NCBI RefSeq assembly: GCF_013410565.1
Contig: NZ_JACCFO010000001.1
Span: 1,302,001 to 1,366,000, forward strand
From: Streptomonospora nanhaiensis
GTDB lineage: Bacteria > Actinomycetota > Actinomycetes > Streptosporangiales > Streptosporangiaceae
Direction of reading: 5' to 3'
Length of the DNA stretch: 64,000 bases
Part shown: positions 8,861 through 17,583 of the stretch, one piece after another
Layout: each line of letters opens with the position of its first letter
How positions within the stretch are numbered: the first letter of the stretch is position 1
Position numbers and translations under genes: made by a program
Notes under the pieces: model-generated
The model's input: only the letters and a program-made list of their open reading frames with translations
Told to the model about the DNA's origin: nothing
Database searches by the model: none

Positions 8861-11524
8861 ATGACCGCCCAGCCCGATCCCGACGAGGGGCTCCTGTTCG
8901 ACCTGCCGCGTCCGGCCGCCGCCGGGCCGCCGGCGGGGCCGGGCCAGGCCGCCGGCGGGCGGGCGGCGGCCAAGGCCCCCAAGGGCGCGGCCGGGCCCCG
9001 GCCGCGCCGCCCGGCCGAGCGCGATCCCGTGGCGCGGGTGGTGGTCGACACCCCGCTGCCGCACCTGGACCGCCTGTTCGACTACCGGGTCCCCGAGTCC
9101 ATGGACGAGGCGGCGGTGCCGGGGTGCCGGGTGCGGGTGCCGTTCAACGGCCAACTCCTGTCGGGGTTCCTGCTGGAGCGCCGCGCCACCTCGGAGTTCC
9201 CCGGGCGGCTGGCCTACCTGCACCAGGTGGTGTCGCCCGAACCCGTGCTGACGCCTGAGATCGCCGCGCTGGCCCGGGCCGTGGCCGACCGCTACGCGGG
9301 CACGCTCAGCGACGTCCTGCGGCTGGCCGTGCCCCCGCGCCACGCCCGCGTCGAGAAGGAGGACCCCGAGGCCGCCTCACCGCGCCCCGGGGGCGGGGAG
9401 AGCGCGGCGGCGGACGGGGCCGCGCCCGCGGCCGCCGTCCCGGGCCCGGAGGCGGGCGCCGAAGGCGCGGGGGCCCCGCCGCGCCGGGCGGCCGAGGTAC
9501 TGGAGGCCGTCGAGACCGCGGGGGACTCCCCCGCCCGCGACCACAGCGCCCCCGGCCGGGGCGGCGCGAGCGCACCGGGGCACGGTTCCCCGGCCCGGCG
9601 GGCCGGCGATGCCGCAGCCGAGGTCGCGGCACCCGACGCCGAAGGCGCGCCGGCCGCACCGCACCCGCCGGGCGAGGCGGTGGAGGCCGTCGAGACCGCG
9701 GGCGACGACCGCCCTGCCCGTGCGCACGGCACCGCGGACCGGGACGGCGCGGCCGCGCCGGAAGGCGACCGGGGCGCCCCGAGGACGGCGCCGGACAGCG
9801 AGGACGCGGCCGCCGCCGAAGGCGCTCCCCCCAGTGCCGCCTCCGCGGCGGCCCCCTCCGGTGCGGTGGCGTCGGCGTCCGCACCGCAGGGCGGCCCCGC
9901 GCCCGCCGCACCGGGCTCACCGGACTCCGCGTCGGCCGCCGCTCCCCCGCCGCCGGAGCCCGGACCGTGGGCCGACTACCCGGCCGGGCCGTCGTTCGTG
10001 GCGGCGCTGGCCTCGGGCGGGGCGCCGCGCGCGGTGTGGAGCGCGCTTCCCGGCCCGCAGTGGGCCGACGCCATCGCCGTCGCCGTGGCCGCCGCGCTGT
10101 CGGCGGGCCGGGGCGCGGTCGTGGTGGTCCCCGACGGCCGCGACGTGGCGGCGGTCGACGCCGCCATGGCGCGCCGCCTCGGCGAGGGCCGCCACGTCGC
10201 GCTGACGGCCGGGCTGGGCCCGGCCGAGCGCTACCGCCGCTGGCTGCGCGTGCTGCGCGGCCACGTGCGCGCGGTGGTGGGCACGCGGGCGGCGGCGTTC
10301 GCGCCCGTGCGCGACCTCGGCCTGGTGGCCATCTGGGACGACGGCGACGACGTCCACTCCGAGCCGCACGCGCCCTACCCCCACGCCCGCACCGTGTTGT
10401 CGATGCGGGCGCACCGCGCGGGGGCCGGCGCGCTCATCGGCGGGTTCACCCGCACCACCGAGGCCACCCAGCTCGTCGAGTCGGGGTGGGCCCACCCTCT
10501 GGCCGCCGACCGCGCCCTGCTGCGCGAGCGGGCACCCCGCGTGCGCGCCACCGGCGACGACAGCGAACTGGCGCGCGACGAGGCCGCCCGCACCGCCCGC
10601 ATCCCCCACCTGGCGCTGCGCGTGGCCCGCGAGGCCGCCCGCACGGGACCGGTGCTCGTCCAGGTGCCCCGGCGCGGCTACCTGTCCTCCCTGGCCTGCG
10701 CCTCCTGCCGCGCGCCCGCCCGGTGCGGCGCCTGCCAGGGGCCGCTGGCGCTGCGCGGCGCCCACGCCATGCCCTACTGCCGCTGGTGCGGCCGCATCGC
10801 GGGCGAGTGGCGGTGCGCCGACTGCGGCGGCACCCGGCTGCGCGCCGGGGTGGTGGGCGCGCGGCGCACCGCCGAGGAGCTGGGCCGGGCGTTCCCGTCG
10901 CTGACCGTGCGCACCTCGGGCCGCGACGACGTGCTGACCGAGGTCTCCGAGCGCCCCGCGCTGGTGGTGGCCACCCCGGGGGCCGAGCCCGCCGCGCGCG
11001 GCGGCTACGCGGCGGCGGTGCTGCTGGACGGCTGGGCACTGCTGGGCCGCGCCGACCTGCGCGCGGCCGAGGAGGCGCTGCGCCGGTGGTGCAACGCCGC
11101 CGCGCTGGTGCGCCCGGCGGGCGAGGGCGGCCAGGTCGTGGTGGTGGCCGAGGCCGGCCTGCCCGCCGTGCAGGCCCTGGTGCGCTGGGATCCCGGCGGG
11201 TTCGCGGAGCGGGAGCTGACCGAGCGCCGCGAGCTGGGGTTCCCCCCGGCGGTGGCGATGGCGTCGGTGACGGGTGAGGCCGCGCACGTGCGCGAACTGC
11301 TGGAGGGTGTGCGGCTGCCGGAGTCGGCGCAGGTCCTGGGGCCGGTGCCGGTGAACGCGGGCGGCTCCGGCTCCGAGGCCGCCTCGGAGCGGGCGCTGCT
11401 GCGCGTGCCGCGCGCCGACATCGGCCGGCTCGCCGCCGCCCTGAAGGCGGCCGCGTCGGCCCGCAGCGCCCGCAAGGAGGAGCACGCCGCCCAGGTCCGC
11501 GTGGACCCGCTGGAGGTCGTGTAG
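8861..11524 (+). CDS. priA: primosomal protein N' (PriA-type, degenerate helicase) with long disordered insert
   Basis: Replication-restart protein of the PriA family, 887 aa. The N-terminal DNA-binding region includes RVVVDTPLPHLDRLFDYRVPE. The paired zinc-finger region carries eight cysteines at about residues 610-662 (CASCRAPARCGAC ... YCRWCG ... CADCGG). The helicase motifs are eroded: no Walker A Gly-Lys-Thr is present (ALPGPQWADAI stands there, near residue 395), and WDDGDD near 491 replaces the DEEH box. Such loss is known for actinobacterial PriA, which may act as a loader and not as an ATPase. Unusual is a region of about 200 residues (165-367) that is almost only Ala, Pro, Gly, Glu and Asp. 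A longer upstream open frame overlaps fmt antisense and is rejected. Confidence 0.9.
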   Translation: MTAQPDPDEGLLFDLPRPAAAGPPAGPGQAAGGRAAAKAPKGAAGPRPRRPAERDPVARVVVDTPLPHLDRLFDYRVPESMDEAAVPGCRVRVPFNGQLLSGFLLERRATSEFPGRLAYLHQVVSPEPVLTPEIAALARAVADRYAGTLSDVLRLAVPPRHARVEKEDPEAASPRPGGGESAAADGAAPAAAVPGPEAGAEGAGAPPRRAAEVLEAVETAGDSPARDHSAPGRGGASAPGHGSPARRAGDAAAEVAAPDAEGAPAAPHPPGEAVEAVETAGDDRPARAHGTADRDGAAAPEGDRGAPRTAPDSEDAAAAEGAPPSAASAAAPSGAVASASAPQGGPAPAAPGSPDSASAAAPPPPEPGPWADYPAGPSFVAALASGGAPRAVWSALPGPQWADAIAVAVAAALSAGRGAVVVVPDGRDVAAVDAAMARRLGEGRHVALTAGLGPAERYRRWLRVLRGHVRAVVGTRAAAFAPVRDLGLVAIWDDGDDVHSEPHAPYPHARTVLSMRAHRAGAGALIGGFTRTTEATQLVESGWAHPLAADRALLRERAPRVRATGDDSELARDEAARTARIPHLALRVAREAARTGPVLVQVPRRGYLSSLACASCRAPARCGACQGPLALRGAHAMPYCRWCGRIAGEWRCADCGGTRLRAGVVGARRTAEELGRAFPSLTVRTSGRDDVLTEVSERPALVVATPGAEPAARGGYAAAVLLDGWALLGRADLRAAEEALRRWCNAAALVRPAGEGGQVVVVAEAGLPAVQALVRWDPGGFAERELTERRELGFPPAVAMASVTGEAAHVRELLEGVRLPESAQVLGPVPVNAGGSGSEAASERALLRVPRADIGRLAAALKAAASARSARKEEHAAQVRVDPLEVV

Positions 11525-11635
11525 GAGGCGCGGGACGCGGGCGGCGCCGCGCCGGGGCCGGCGCGGGTTTCGCCGTTTCCGCACACGGCGGGCCGCGCGT
11601 TCGGATACTGGTCCCCATGCGAGTAAGGAGGCATG

Positions 11636-12250
11636 ATGACGGCTATGAGCATGCGGAAGTCAGCACCGCAGTCGCGGCCGTTGACCGTCGACGACCTGGA
11701 ACAGATGCCAGACGACGGCAGGCGGTACGAACTGGTCGACGGGCGGCTTGAAGTGACCCCCGCGCCCCTCTACCCTCACACCGTCATCGCCGACCGGCTT
11801 CTTCTGGTACTGCACCCGCAGACGCCGCGAGGGCACAACGTCTCCGCAGCCGCCGGGATCAATTTCAACGCTGATCGGACGCATCACCGGATCCCCGACC
11901 TGTGCGTCATTCCGCGCGCCGACCGTTCGGCCGCCCACCTCACCCGGCCGCCGCTGCTGGCCGTGGAGATCGTCTCAAGGTCGACCGTGTTCACCGACCA
12001 TCACACCAAGCGCGCGGAGTACGCCAAGTTCGGCATCGAGTCCTACTGGATCATCGATCCCAACCTCGAAGAGATCGGGATCATGGAACTGCGGCTGGAC
12101 GGAGACCAGTACCGCACCGCGAATCAGGCGTTCGGCCGGGAACTGTTCCAGACCGACGCGCCCTTCCCCTACCGGCTGGTGCCGCACTGGCTGCTCGCCG
12201 ACTGCGACGACTGGGAGGACCACGTCCTCGGCGGCGAGCCCGGCCGCTGA
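11636..12250 (+). CDS. Uma2-family putative restriction endonuclease (DUF820)
   Basis: About 204 aa with the PD-(D/E)XK-type core of Uma2 proteins: RRYELVDGRLEV (acidic residue), IPDLCVI (catalytic Asp), LAVEIVSRST (Glu-x-Val), then KRAEYAKFGIESYWIIDP. This family is abundant in actinomycetes and cyanobacteria; its cellular role is unsettled and no partner methylase lies next to it. AAGGAGG at 11625-11631 favours the ATG at 11636; the adjacent ATG at 11633 and one at 11645 are alternatives. It stands alone after priA and converges on the DinB gene with an 11-nt gap. Confidence 0.85.
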   Translation: MTAMSMRKSAPQSRPLTVDDLEQMPDDGRRYELVDGRLEVTPAPLYPHTVIADRLLLVLHPQTPRGHNVSAAAGINFNADRTHHRIPDLCVIPRADRSAAHLTRPPLLAVEIVSRSTVFTDHHTKRAEYAKFGIESYWIIDPNLEEIGIMELRLDGDQYRTANQAFGRELFQTDAPFPYRLVPHWLLADCDDWEDHVLGGEPGR

Positions 12251-12261
12251 GCCCGCGCGCC

Positions 12262-12828
12262 TTACAGCGCGTCGCAGTGGGCGCCCGGGCGGGCGCGGTA
12301 GAGGTCGCGGAGCAGGGCGATCTCGGCGTGGTGGTGGATGACCTCGCGGTTGACGTGCAGGGCCAGCGTGACGAACGGGAACTCCGCCCACTGCTCGGGC
12401 TCGGCGGCCCCCACCGGCGCGGCGAAGTCGGCGTCGGTGAGGCCGCGCAGCCCGGTGATCCAGCGCCCGTAGGCGGTGCGCAGCCGGTCCAGGGCCTCGG
12501 CGGCGCCGCCCGGCCAGCGGGCGTCGGCGAGGGTGCGGCGGCGCTCGCCGAAGTGGTGGTCCAGGCGCAACTCCAGCACCGTCACCACGACGTGGCTGAG
12601 CCGCCAGGCGATGGTGGTGACCGGCGGCGGGTCGGGCGCGGGGTAGGCGTGGTCGGGGACGAACGTGCCGTCGGGGCGGGGCCGCACCGACCAGCAGCCC
12701 TCCACCGGCTCCCAGAAGTACTCGTCGTCGTCCAGTCCGCGCAGCCGCGGCCACATGGTGGTGTCCCAGTGGAACTCCAACTGGTCGGCGATCTCCGCGC
12801 CCCAGCGGGGCCCGGCGGTTGCGGCCAT
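12262..12828 (-). CDS. DinB-superfamily protein
   Basis: A 188-aa four-helix-bundle protein of the DinB/YfiT type. It begins WGAEIADQLEFHWDTTMWPRL; SHVVVTVLELRLDHHFGERR and FVTLALHVNREVIHHHAEIALLRDLYR supply the His residues that usually form the metal triad. Such proteins include thiol-dependent S-transferases and many of unknown role. The ATG at 12828 has GGGAGG 5 nt upstream. The same frame stays open far upstream, but that part runs antisense to the frame of the neighbouring methyltransferase-like gene and is rejected. Confidence 0.85.
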   Translation of the reverse strand: MAATAGPRWGAEIADQLEFHWDTTMWPRLRGLDDDEYFWEPVEGCWSVRPRPDGTFVPDHAYPAPDPPPVTTIAWRLSHVVVTVLELRLDHHFGERRRTLADARWPGGAAEALDRLRTAYGRWITGLRGLTDADFAAPVGAAEPEQWAEFPFVTLALHVNREVIHHHAEIALLRDLYRARPGAHCDAL

Positions 12829-12905
12829 GGCGTCCTCCCGCCCGTGGTCGTGGGCGGCCCGCCCGCCGCCCGGTTGCCGTGGGCGCCGCGCGCGGCGGCG
12901 CCGGA

Positions 12906-13664
12906 TCAGTCGCGGCGGCCCACTCCGGCGAGGACGCCGGTGGGCTCGGCGCTGACCTCCTCGTCGGGGTAGGGCCACCACGCCATGTCGGCCAGTCCCG
13001 GCTCGATCAGCGTGAAGGGCTCGAACACCGCCGCCGCGACCTCGCGGCAGTGCGGGTCGCGGGCGTCGGAGGCGGGCTGAGCGATGGCGATGTGCGCCCC
13101 CGGGGCCAGCGCGGCGTGCAGCGCGCGGACCAGGTCGTGGGCCAGGACGCCGTGGCGGCTCGGCGCGGTGGCGTCGGTCAGCAGCACCCCCACCGGCTCG
13201 GCGAGGTCGATGAGGCCGCGCCCGCTGAGGGCGGACAGCAGGCGGTCGGGGTCGATGCGCTCCACGGCCAGGACGGCCGCGCCGTTCTCGCCCGGTCCCG
13301 AACCGCCGGGCAGCGCGGCGGTGGGCTCGGCGTGGACGTAGACGACGCGGGAGCCGGGCGCGTACTCGGCGGCGGCGCGGCCGATGCCCTCGCCCGCCGG
13401 CAGCCGCGAGCCGAGGTCCACGAACTGGCGCACCCCGGCGTCGGCGGCGAGGTAGCCCACGGCGCGCCGCAGGAAGCCGCGCCGGGCCGTGCGGAGGCGG
13501 TCGGCGCCAAGGGCGTGGCCGCGGGGCGGCGGCGCCGGGCGGGCCGGCGCGGCGGGGCCCGGGCCGCGCGCCAGGCGCTCGCTGATGTGCACGACGCGCG
13601 GATCGGGGATCGCGGCCACGGCCTGGTCGTCGTCGATGTGGACTGCACGCCCGTCGTCGGTCAC
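12906..13664 (-). CDS. SAM-dependent methyltransferase-like protein (PF04672-type)
   Basis: About 252 aa, resembling the actinomycete-specific S-adenosylmethionine methyltransferase family PF04672: an N-terminal RRGFLRRAVGYLAADAGVRQFVDLGS segment is followed by RVVYVHAEP and a region ending GVLAGVGRR. The usual family opening R-x-YDYLLGG-K is not recognisable; HISERLARGPGP occupies that place, so the cofactor or substrate loop may have changed. GTG at 13664 matches the family's short N-terminus; a GTG at 13790 would add 42 unsupported residues. It lies 77 nt upstream of the DinB gene in the same direction. Confidence 0.75.
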   Translation of the reverse strand: MTDDGRAVHIDDDQAVAAIPDPRVVHISERLARGPGPAAPARPAPPPRGHALGADRLRTARRGFLRRAVGYLAADAGVRQFVDLGSRLPAGEGIGRAAAEYAPGSRVVYVHAEPTAALPGGSGPGENGAAVLAVERIDPDRLLSALSGRGLIDLAEPVGVLLTDATAPSRHGVLAHDLVRALHAALAPGAHIAIAQPASDARDPHCREVAAAVFEPFTLIEPGLADMAWWPYPDEEVSAEPTGVLAGVGRRD

Positions 13665-13855
13665 GATCGCGCCCCCCGAGCCGTCGGCCGGTGCCGAGGG
13701 CCGCCCGCGCGCCGGAGGGTTGCTCCGGGGCGGTGACCCACCGCACTTCGTTAGCGCCCGATGGTACCTGGTGTGAGGTACGTCATTCACCCGGGGAGAA
13801 ACTCACGCGTTCTTCCGCCGGTCGGCCCCGGTCGGCGCGGCCGCCGCGGGGCCGG

Positions 13856-15244
13856 TCAGCGCGGCCCGGGGACCTCGGGGACGAGGTGGCCGATGGACTC
13901 GTCCGGGCGGTAGCGCAGGCGCGGCCCGCGCCGGGCGAGCTCGCCCACGGCCCGCACCAGCCGGTCGACGTGCTCGGCGGTGGTGCCCAGGCCGATGCTG
14001 GCGCGCACCGCGCTGCCGTGGCCCTCGGGCAGCAGGTGGCGGGTCAGCGGGTGGGCGCAGAAGAGGCCGTCGCGCACGCCGATGCCGTACTCGGCCGACA
14101 GCGCGGCGGCCACGACGTCGGCGGGCAGGGAGTCCACCACGAACGAGGAGATGCCCACGCGCGGATGGTCGGCGGCCCACAGGCGCAGCTCCGTGACGCC
14201 GGGGACGGCGGCCAGGCCGGTGCGCAGCCGGCGCAGCAGCTCCTGCTCGCGCGCGTGCAGCCGGTCCTGCCCGGCGGCGGCCAGGGTGTCGCAGGCGGCC
14301 GCCAGCGCCACCGCGCCCAGCACGTTGGGGCTGCCCGCCTCGTGCCGCGCGGGCAGGTCGTTCCAGCGCACGTCGGTGTCGGTGACGGCGGCCGTGGCGC
14401 CGCCCCCGGCGAGGTAGGGCGCGGCGGCGCGCAGCCAGTCGGTGCGCCCGGCGAGCACGCCGGCGCCGAAGGGCGCGTAGAGCTTGTGCGCGGAGAAGGC
14501 GACGTAGTCGGCGCCGGAGCGGCTGAGGCTGAACGCCTGGTGCGGCACCAGCTGCGCGGCGTCCACGCAGAGGCGGGCGCCCTCCTCGTGTGCGACCTCG
14601 GCGAGTTCGGCCACGGGCCACACCTCGCCGGTGACGTTGGAGGCGGCCGTCACGCACAGCAGGCGCGGGCCCTCGGGCGCCGCGCGCAGCGCGGCGCGGG
14701 CGGCCGCGGCAGCGGCCTGGGGAGTGGGCGGCAGCGGCAGCCGGGCGACCGACCCGGCGCGGCTGCCCCGGTGCTGCCAGGGCAGCAGGGAGGCGTGGTG
14801 CTCGGCGGCGAAGACCACCACCGCGCAGCCTTCGGGCAGGGCGCGGGCGAGCAGGTTGAGCGCGTCGGTGGTGCCGCGCACGAACACGACGGCGTCGCTG
14901 CCGCGCGCGCCGACGAAGCGGGCGACCGAGGCGCGCGCGGCCTCGTAGGCGCGGGTGGTGACCTGGGAGTGCAGTCCGGCGCCCCGGTGCACGCTGGCGT
15001 AGGTGGGCAGCGCGGCGGCGACGGCGTCGCTCACCGCGGCCAGGCACGGCGCGCTGGCGGCGTGGTCGAGGTTGGCGTACTCGGCGTGCCCTCCGGTGGC
15101 CAGTTCGACGCGGGCGCCGGCGCCGACCACGGCGGGCACCGCACAGGAGCCGGCGGGCGCGGCGGGCGGTTCGTGGGCCGCCGGAGCAAACGGCGCGGGC
15201 TGCGCGGCGCCGGGGCGGGCGGGAGCGGCGGCAGTGGTAGTCAC
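13856..15244 (-). CDS. class V aminotransferase / SufS-like cysteine desulfurase, SAM-IV riboswitch-controlled
   Basis: A 462-aa PLP enzyme of fold type I. Lys254 in FSAHKLYAPFG should bind PLP. Cys396 in VRDGLFCAHPL corresponds to the catalytic Cys of group II (SufS/CsdA) cysteine desulfurases, whose motif is R-x-G-x-x-CA-x-PL. The first about 45 residues are an Ala/Pro-rich tail not needed for the fold. It is monocistronic, and no suf or isc gene is adjacent. A SAM-IV riboswitch precedes it and a hairpin covers its ribosome-binding site (GGAGG, 7 nt before GTG), so a role in methionine/cysteine sulfur metabolism is likelier than Fe-S assembly. The exact substrate is not known. Confidence 0.8.
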   Translation of the reverse strand: MTTTAAAPARPGAAQPAPFAPAAHEPPAAPAGSCAVPAVVGAGARVELATGGHAEYANLDHAASAPCLAAVSDAVAAALPTYASVHRGAGLHSQVTTRAYEAARASVARFVGARGSDAVVFVRGTTDALNLLARALPEGCAVVVFAAEHHASLLPWQHRGSRAGSVARLPLPPTPQAAAAAARAALRAAPEGPRLLCVTAASNVTGEVWPVAELAEVAHEEGARLCVDAAQLVPHQAFSLSRSGADYVAFSAHKLYAPFGAGVLAGRTDWLRAAAPYLAGGGATAAVTDTDVRWNDLPARHEAGSPNVLGAVALAAACDTLAAAGQDRLHAREQELLRRLRTGLAAVPGVTELRLWAADHPRVGISSFVVDSLPADVVAAALSAEYGIGVRDGLFCAHPLTRHLLPEGHGSAVRASIGLGTTAEHVDRLVRAVGELARRGPRLRYRPDESIGHLVPEVPGPR

Positions 15245-15251
15245 AGTGGCA

Positions 15252-15280
15252 CCTCCAGGGGCCGTCAGGGACCCCTGGAG
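15252..15280 (-). promoter_or_regulatory. ribosome-binding-site-sequestering hairpin
   Basis: CTCCAGGGG and CCCCTGGAG (15253-15261 and 15272-15280) form a perfect 9-bp stem with a 10-nt loop. On the minus strand the 3' arm contains the GGAG of the ribosome-binding site for the PLP enzyme. This is a plausible OFF state for the SAM-IV riboswitch upstream. Confidence 0.7.
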
Positions 15281-15364
15281 TACGCGCCGCCCCGCTGCCG
15301 TCGCGGTGGCCGCGCGCGTGGAACCTCGGGGGTCCGCGCTTGCCTGACACGGTCGAGATGGTCG

Positions 15365-15458
15365 TGTCCTGACCTGGTCCTCACCCGGGGCACCCCACCG
15401 CGGAAGGAGGGTTGCCGGCCAGCTAGCCGGGGCTTGACGCTGGCACTCATGACCTGCC
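15365..15458 (-). promoter_or_regulatory. SAM-IV riboswitch
   Basis: The minus strand reads GGTCATGAGTGCCAGCGTCA, then AAGCCCCGGCTAGCTGG, CCGGCAACCCTCC, CGCGGTGGGGTGC and CCCGGGTGAGGACC. This matches the conserved core of the SAM-IV class, known mainly in actinomycetes. Additional 3' pseudoknot sequence probably extends some way toward 15340. It lies about 120 nt upstream of the PLP-enzyme start codon. Confidence 0.9.
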
Positions 15459-15679
15459 CCCGACTATAGCCCACGGCCCCGCGGCGGCCGCAACCCGGTT
15501 CCCGGGCCGCCGCGGCGCCGACAGGGCCGTCGCCGGTTGTTGACAGGCGGCGGCGGGGTTCGGCGATACTGAGTGCCGTCTGCCCTCCCGCTGAGGGCGC
15601 CCGGCGTCCCCCGGTCGCCCCGCCAGGCGTGAGACTCCAGCACCCCCGGAGTTTCCGCGTGCCCAACGGAGGGAGCACC

Positions 15680-16087
15680 GTGCCCGCACCCGAGCGGATC
15701 CGCCCGCTGCTGGAGGACCCCGACGTCGTCCTCGTCTCGGGCTACGCCCGCCTGCCCGACGCCGTGGCGAGCCACTCGCAGTACGAGCGCCTGGGCGTGG
15801 TCCTCGCCGTGAACCTGGCCGACGGCCGGATCGTCGCCGCCGACACCACGCTGCTCACCGACCTCGCCAAGGAGTTCTTCCGCGCGCTCGTCGAGGGCCT
15901 GTCGGTCACCGAGGACATCACCGAGATCGCCGAGCGCGTCCAGCGCCGCTACGCGGGCCAGTCCGGGGGCGCGCTCACCACGGCGCTGCGCCGCTGCCTG
16001 GAGACGTTCCACCAGGTGCGGGCGGCACGCGCGGCCGAGGCCGCCGAACCCGCCGCACCGCGCCGCACGGGCCCGGCGCGCGGGTGA
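15680..16087 (+). CDS. DUF3870-domain protein
   Basis: A 135-aa protein starting at GTG 15680, with GGAGGGA 5-6 nt upstream. The sequence VVLVSGYARLPDAVASHSQYERLGVVLAVNL fits the DUF3870 family, short proteins found next to CoA-transferase and amidohydrolase genes. Function unknown. A further about 20 Ala/Arg-rich residues end the protein. It precedes the CoA-transferase and acyl-CoA dehydrogenase genes in the same direction (76-nt gap), so it may belong to that catabolic unit. Confidence 0.75.
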   Translation: MPAPERIRPLLEDPDVVLVSGYARLPDAVASHSQYERLGVVLAVNLADGRIVAADTTLLTDLAKEFFRALVEGLSVTEDITEIAERVQRRYAGQSGGALTTALRRCLETFHQVRAARAAEAAEPAAPRRTGPARG

Positions 16088-16163
16088 GCACGGCGCCGGC
16101 GCGGGAGGCGGGCGGCCCGCCACGCGGCCGCCCGAGGGCAGCGGCGAAGGGAGCGCGGAGGAC

Positions 16164-17501
16164 ATGACGGACGAGACGGCGGGCACCGGGGCGGGCGCGG
16201 CCCCCGCCCCCTCCCCCGGCGGCGCGGACGGCGCCGCACCGCCCGGCCGGCCGCTGGCCGGAGTGCGGGTGGCCGACCTCTCGCGGGTCCTGGCCGGCCC
16301 CTACGCCACCATGCTGCTGGCCGACCTGGGCGCCGACGTGGTCAAGATCGAGCACCCCGGGCGCGGCGACGACACCCGCGCGTGGGGGCCGCCCTGGGCG
16401 GGCGGCGAGGCGAGCTACTTCCTGGCGGTCAACCGCAACAAGCGCAGCCTGGCGGTCGACCTCAAGGACCCCGACGGCCTGGCCGCCGTCCAGGACATCT
16501 GCGCCGCCGCCGACGTCGTGGTGCAGAACTTCCGCCCCGGCGTGGCCGACCGCCTCGGGCTGGGCTACGCCTCGGTGCGGGCGCGCAACCCCGCCGTGGT
16601 CTACTGCTCCATCAGCGGGTTCGGCCCCGAGCACGACCCGCCCGGCCGCCCGGGGTTCGACCTCATCGTGCAGGCCGAGAGCGGGTTCATGGCCGCCACC
16701 GGCTCCCCCGACGGACCGCCGACCAAGGCGGGCGTGGCCATCACCGACGTGCTCACCGGCCTGAACGCGGCCGTGGCTGTCCTGGGCGCGCTGGTGCGGG
16801 CGCGCGCCGACGGGCGGGGCGAGCACGTGTCCGTCTCGCTGGTCAACTCCGCCCTCTCCGGGCTGGCCAACGTCACCCAGCAGGCGCTGGTCACCGGTGC
16901 CGAGCCCGAGCGGGTGGGCAACACCCACGGCTCGATCGTGCCCTACCAGGCGTTCCCCACGGCCGACTCCGAGATCGTCGTGGCGGCCGGCAACGACTCC
17001 CTGTTCCAGCGGCTGTGCGCGGTGCTCAGGCGCCCCGACCTCGCCGACGACCCCCGCTACGCCACCAACCCGCTGCGCGTGGCCCACCGCGCCGAACTGG
17101 TCGCCGAGATCTCCGCCGCGCTGCGCGCCCGTCCGGCGGCGGAGTGGGTGCGCGACCTGCTGGACGCCGGTGTGCCGGTCGGCCGGGTGCGCGGCGTGCT
17201 CGACGCCGTGCGCACCGCCCAGGCCGCCGGCGACGACGTGCTGCTCGCGGCCCACCACCCCGCCGCCGGACCGCTGGAGCTGGTCCGCGCCGGGTTCCGG
17301 CTGGACTCCGCGCCGGCGGCGGGCCGGCGCGCCCCCGCCGCCCCGCCGCCGCTGCTGGGCGAGCACTCCGCGCGGGTGCTGGCCGAGGCCGGGCTGGCGC
17401 CCGAGCGCGTCGCCGCCCTCATCGCGCGCGGAGCGGTCCACCAGGCCGCCCCGCCCCCACGGCCCGGCCCGGCGCCCCGGCCGGGCCCGCCCGCCGGCTG
17501 A
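16164..17501 (+). CDS. family III (CaiB/BaiF) CoA-transferase, glutarate-type candidate
   Basis: A 445-aa family III CoA-transferase. The core contains RVADLSRVLAGPYATMLLADLGADVVKIEHP, the loop following VNRNKRS, VVQNFRPGVADRLGLGY and SGFMAATGSPDGPPTKAGVAITDVLTG. These enzymes move CoA between a dicarboxylic or hydroxy acid and a donor through an aspartyl-CoA intermediate. The gene directly downstream is a glutaryl-CoA-dehydrogenase-like enzyme, which makes glutarate:succinyl-CoA transfer a good guess. The Pro-rich C-terminal 25 residues look like an unconserved tail. ATG at 16164 has GGAGG just upstream. Confidence 0.88.
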   Translation: MTDETAGTGAGAAPAPSPGGADGAAPPGRPLAGVRVADLSRVLAGPYATMLLADLGADVVKIEHPGRGDDTRAWGPPWAGGEASYFLAVNRNKRSLAVDLKDPDGLAAVQDICAAADVVVQNFRPGVADRLGLGYASVRARNPAVVYCSISGFGPEHDPPGRPGFDLIVQAESGFMAATGSPDGPPTKAGVAITDVLTGLNAAVAVLGALVRARADGRGEHVSVSLVNSALSGLANVTQQALVTGAEPERVGNTHGSIVPYQAFPTADSEIVVAAGNDSLFQRLCAVLRRPDLADDPRYATNPLRVAHRAELVAEISAALRARPAAEWVRDLLDAGVPVGRVRGVLDAVRTAQAAGDDVLLAAHHPAAGPLELVRAGFRLDSAPAAGRRAPAAPPPLLGEHSARVLAEAGLAPERVAALIARGAVHQAAPPPRPGPAPRPGPPAG

Positions 17502-17583
17502 CCCCCGGCCCGGCGCCCAGCGCCCGCCCGCACCACCCCGCGCCACCCGCACCCGACACCGCCGCAGCAGAAGGGACCGCGCC

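Noticed and set aside
11902-12972. 356-aa plus-strand ORF overlapping the Uma2 and DinB genes
   Set aside because: It is a frame shadow of the Uma2 gene and antisense to DinB; both real genes have family motifs.
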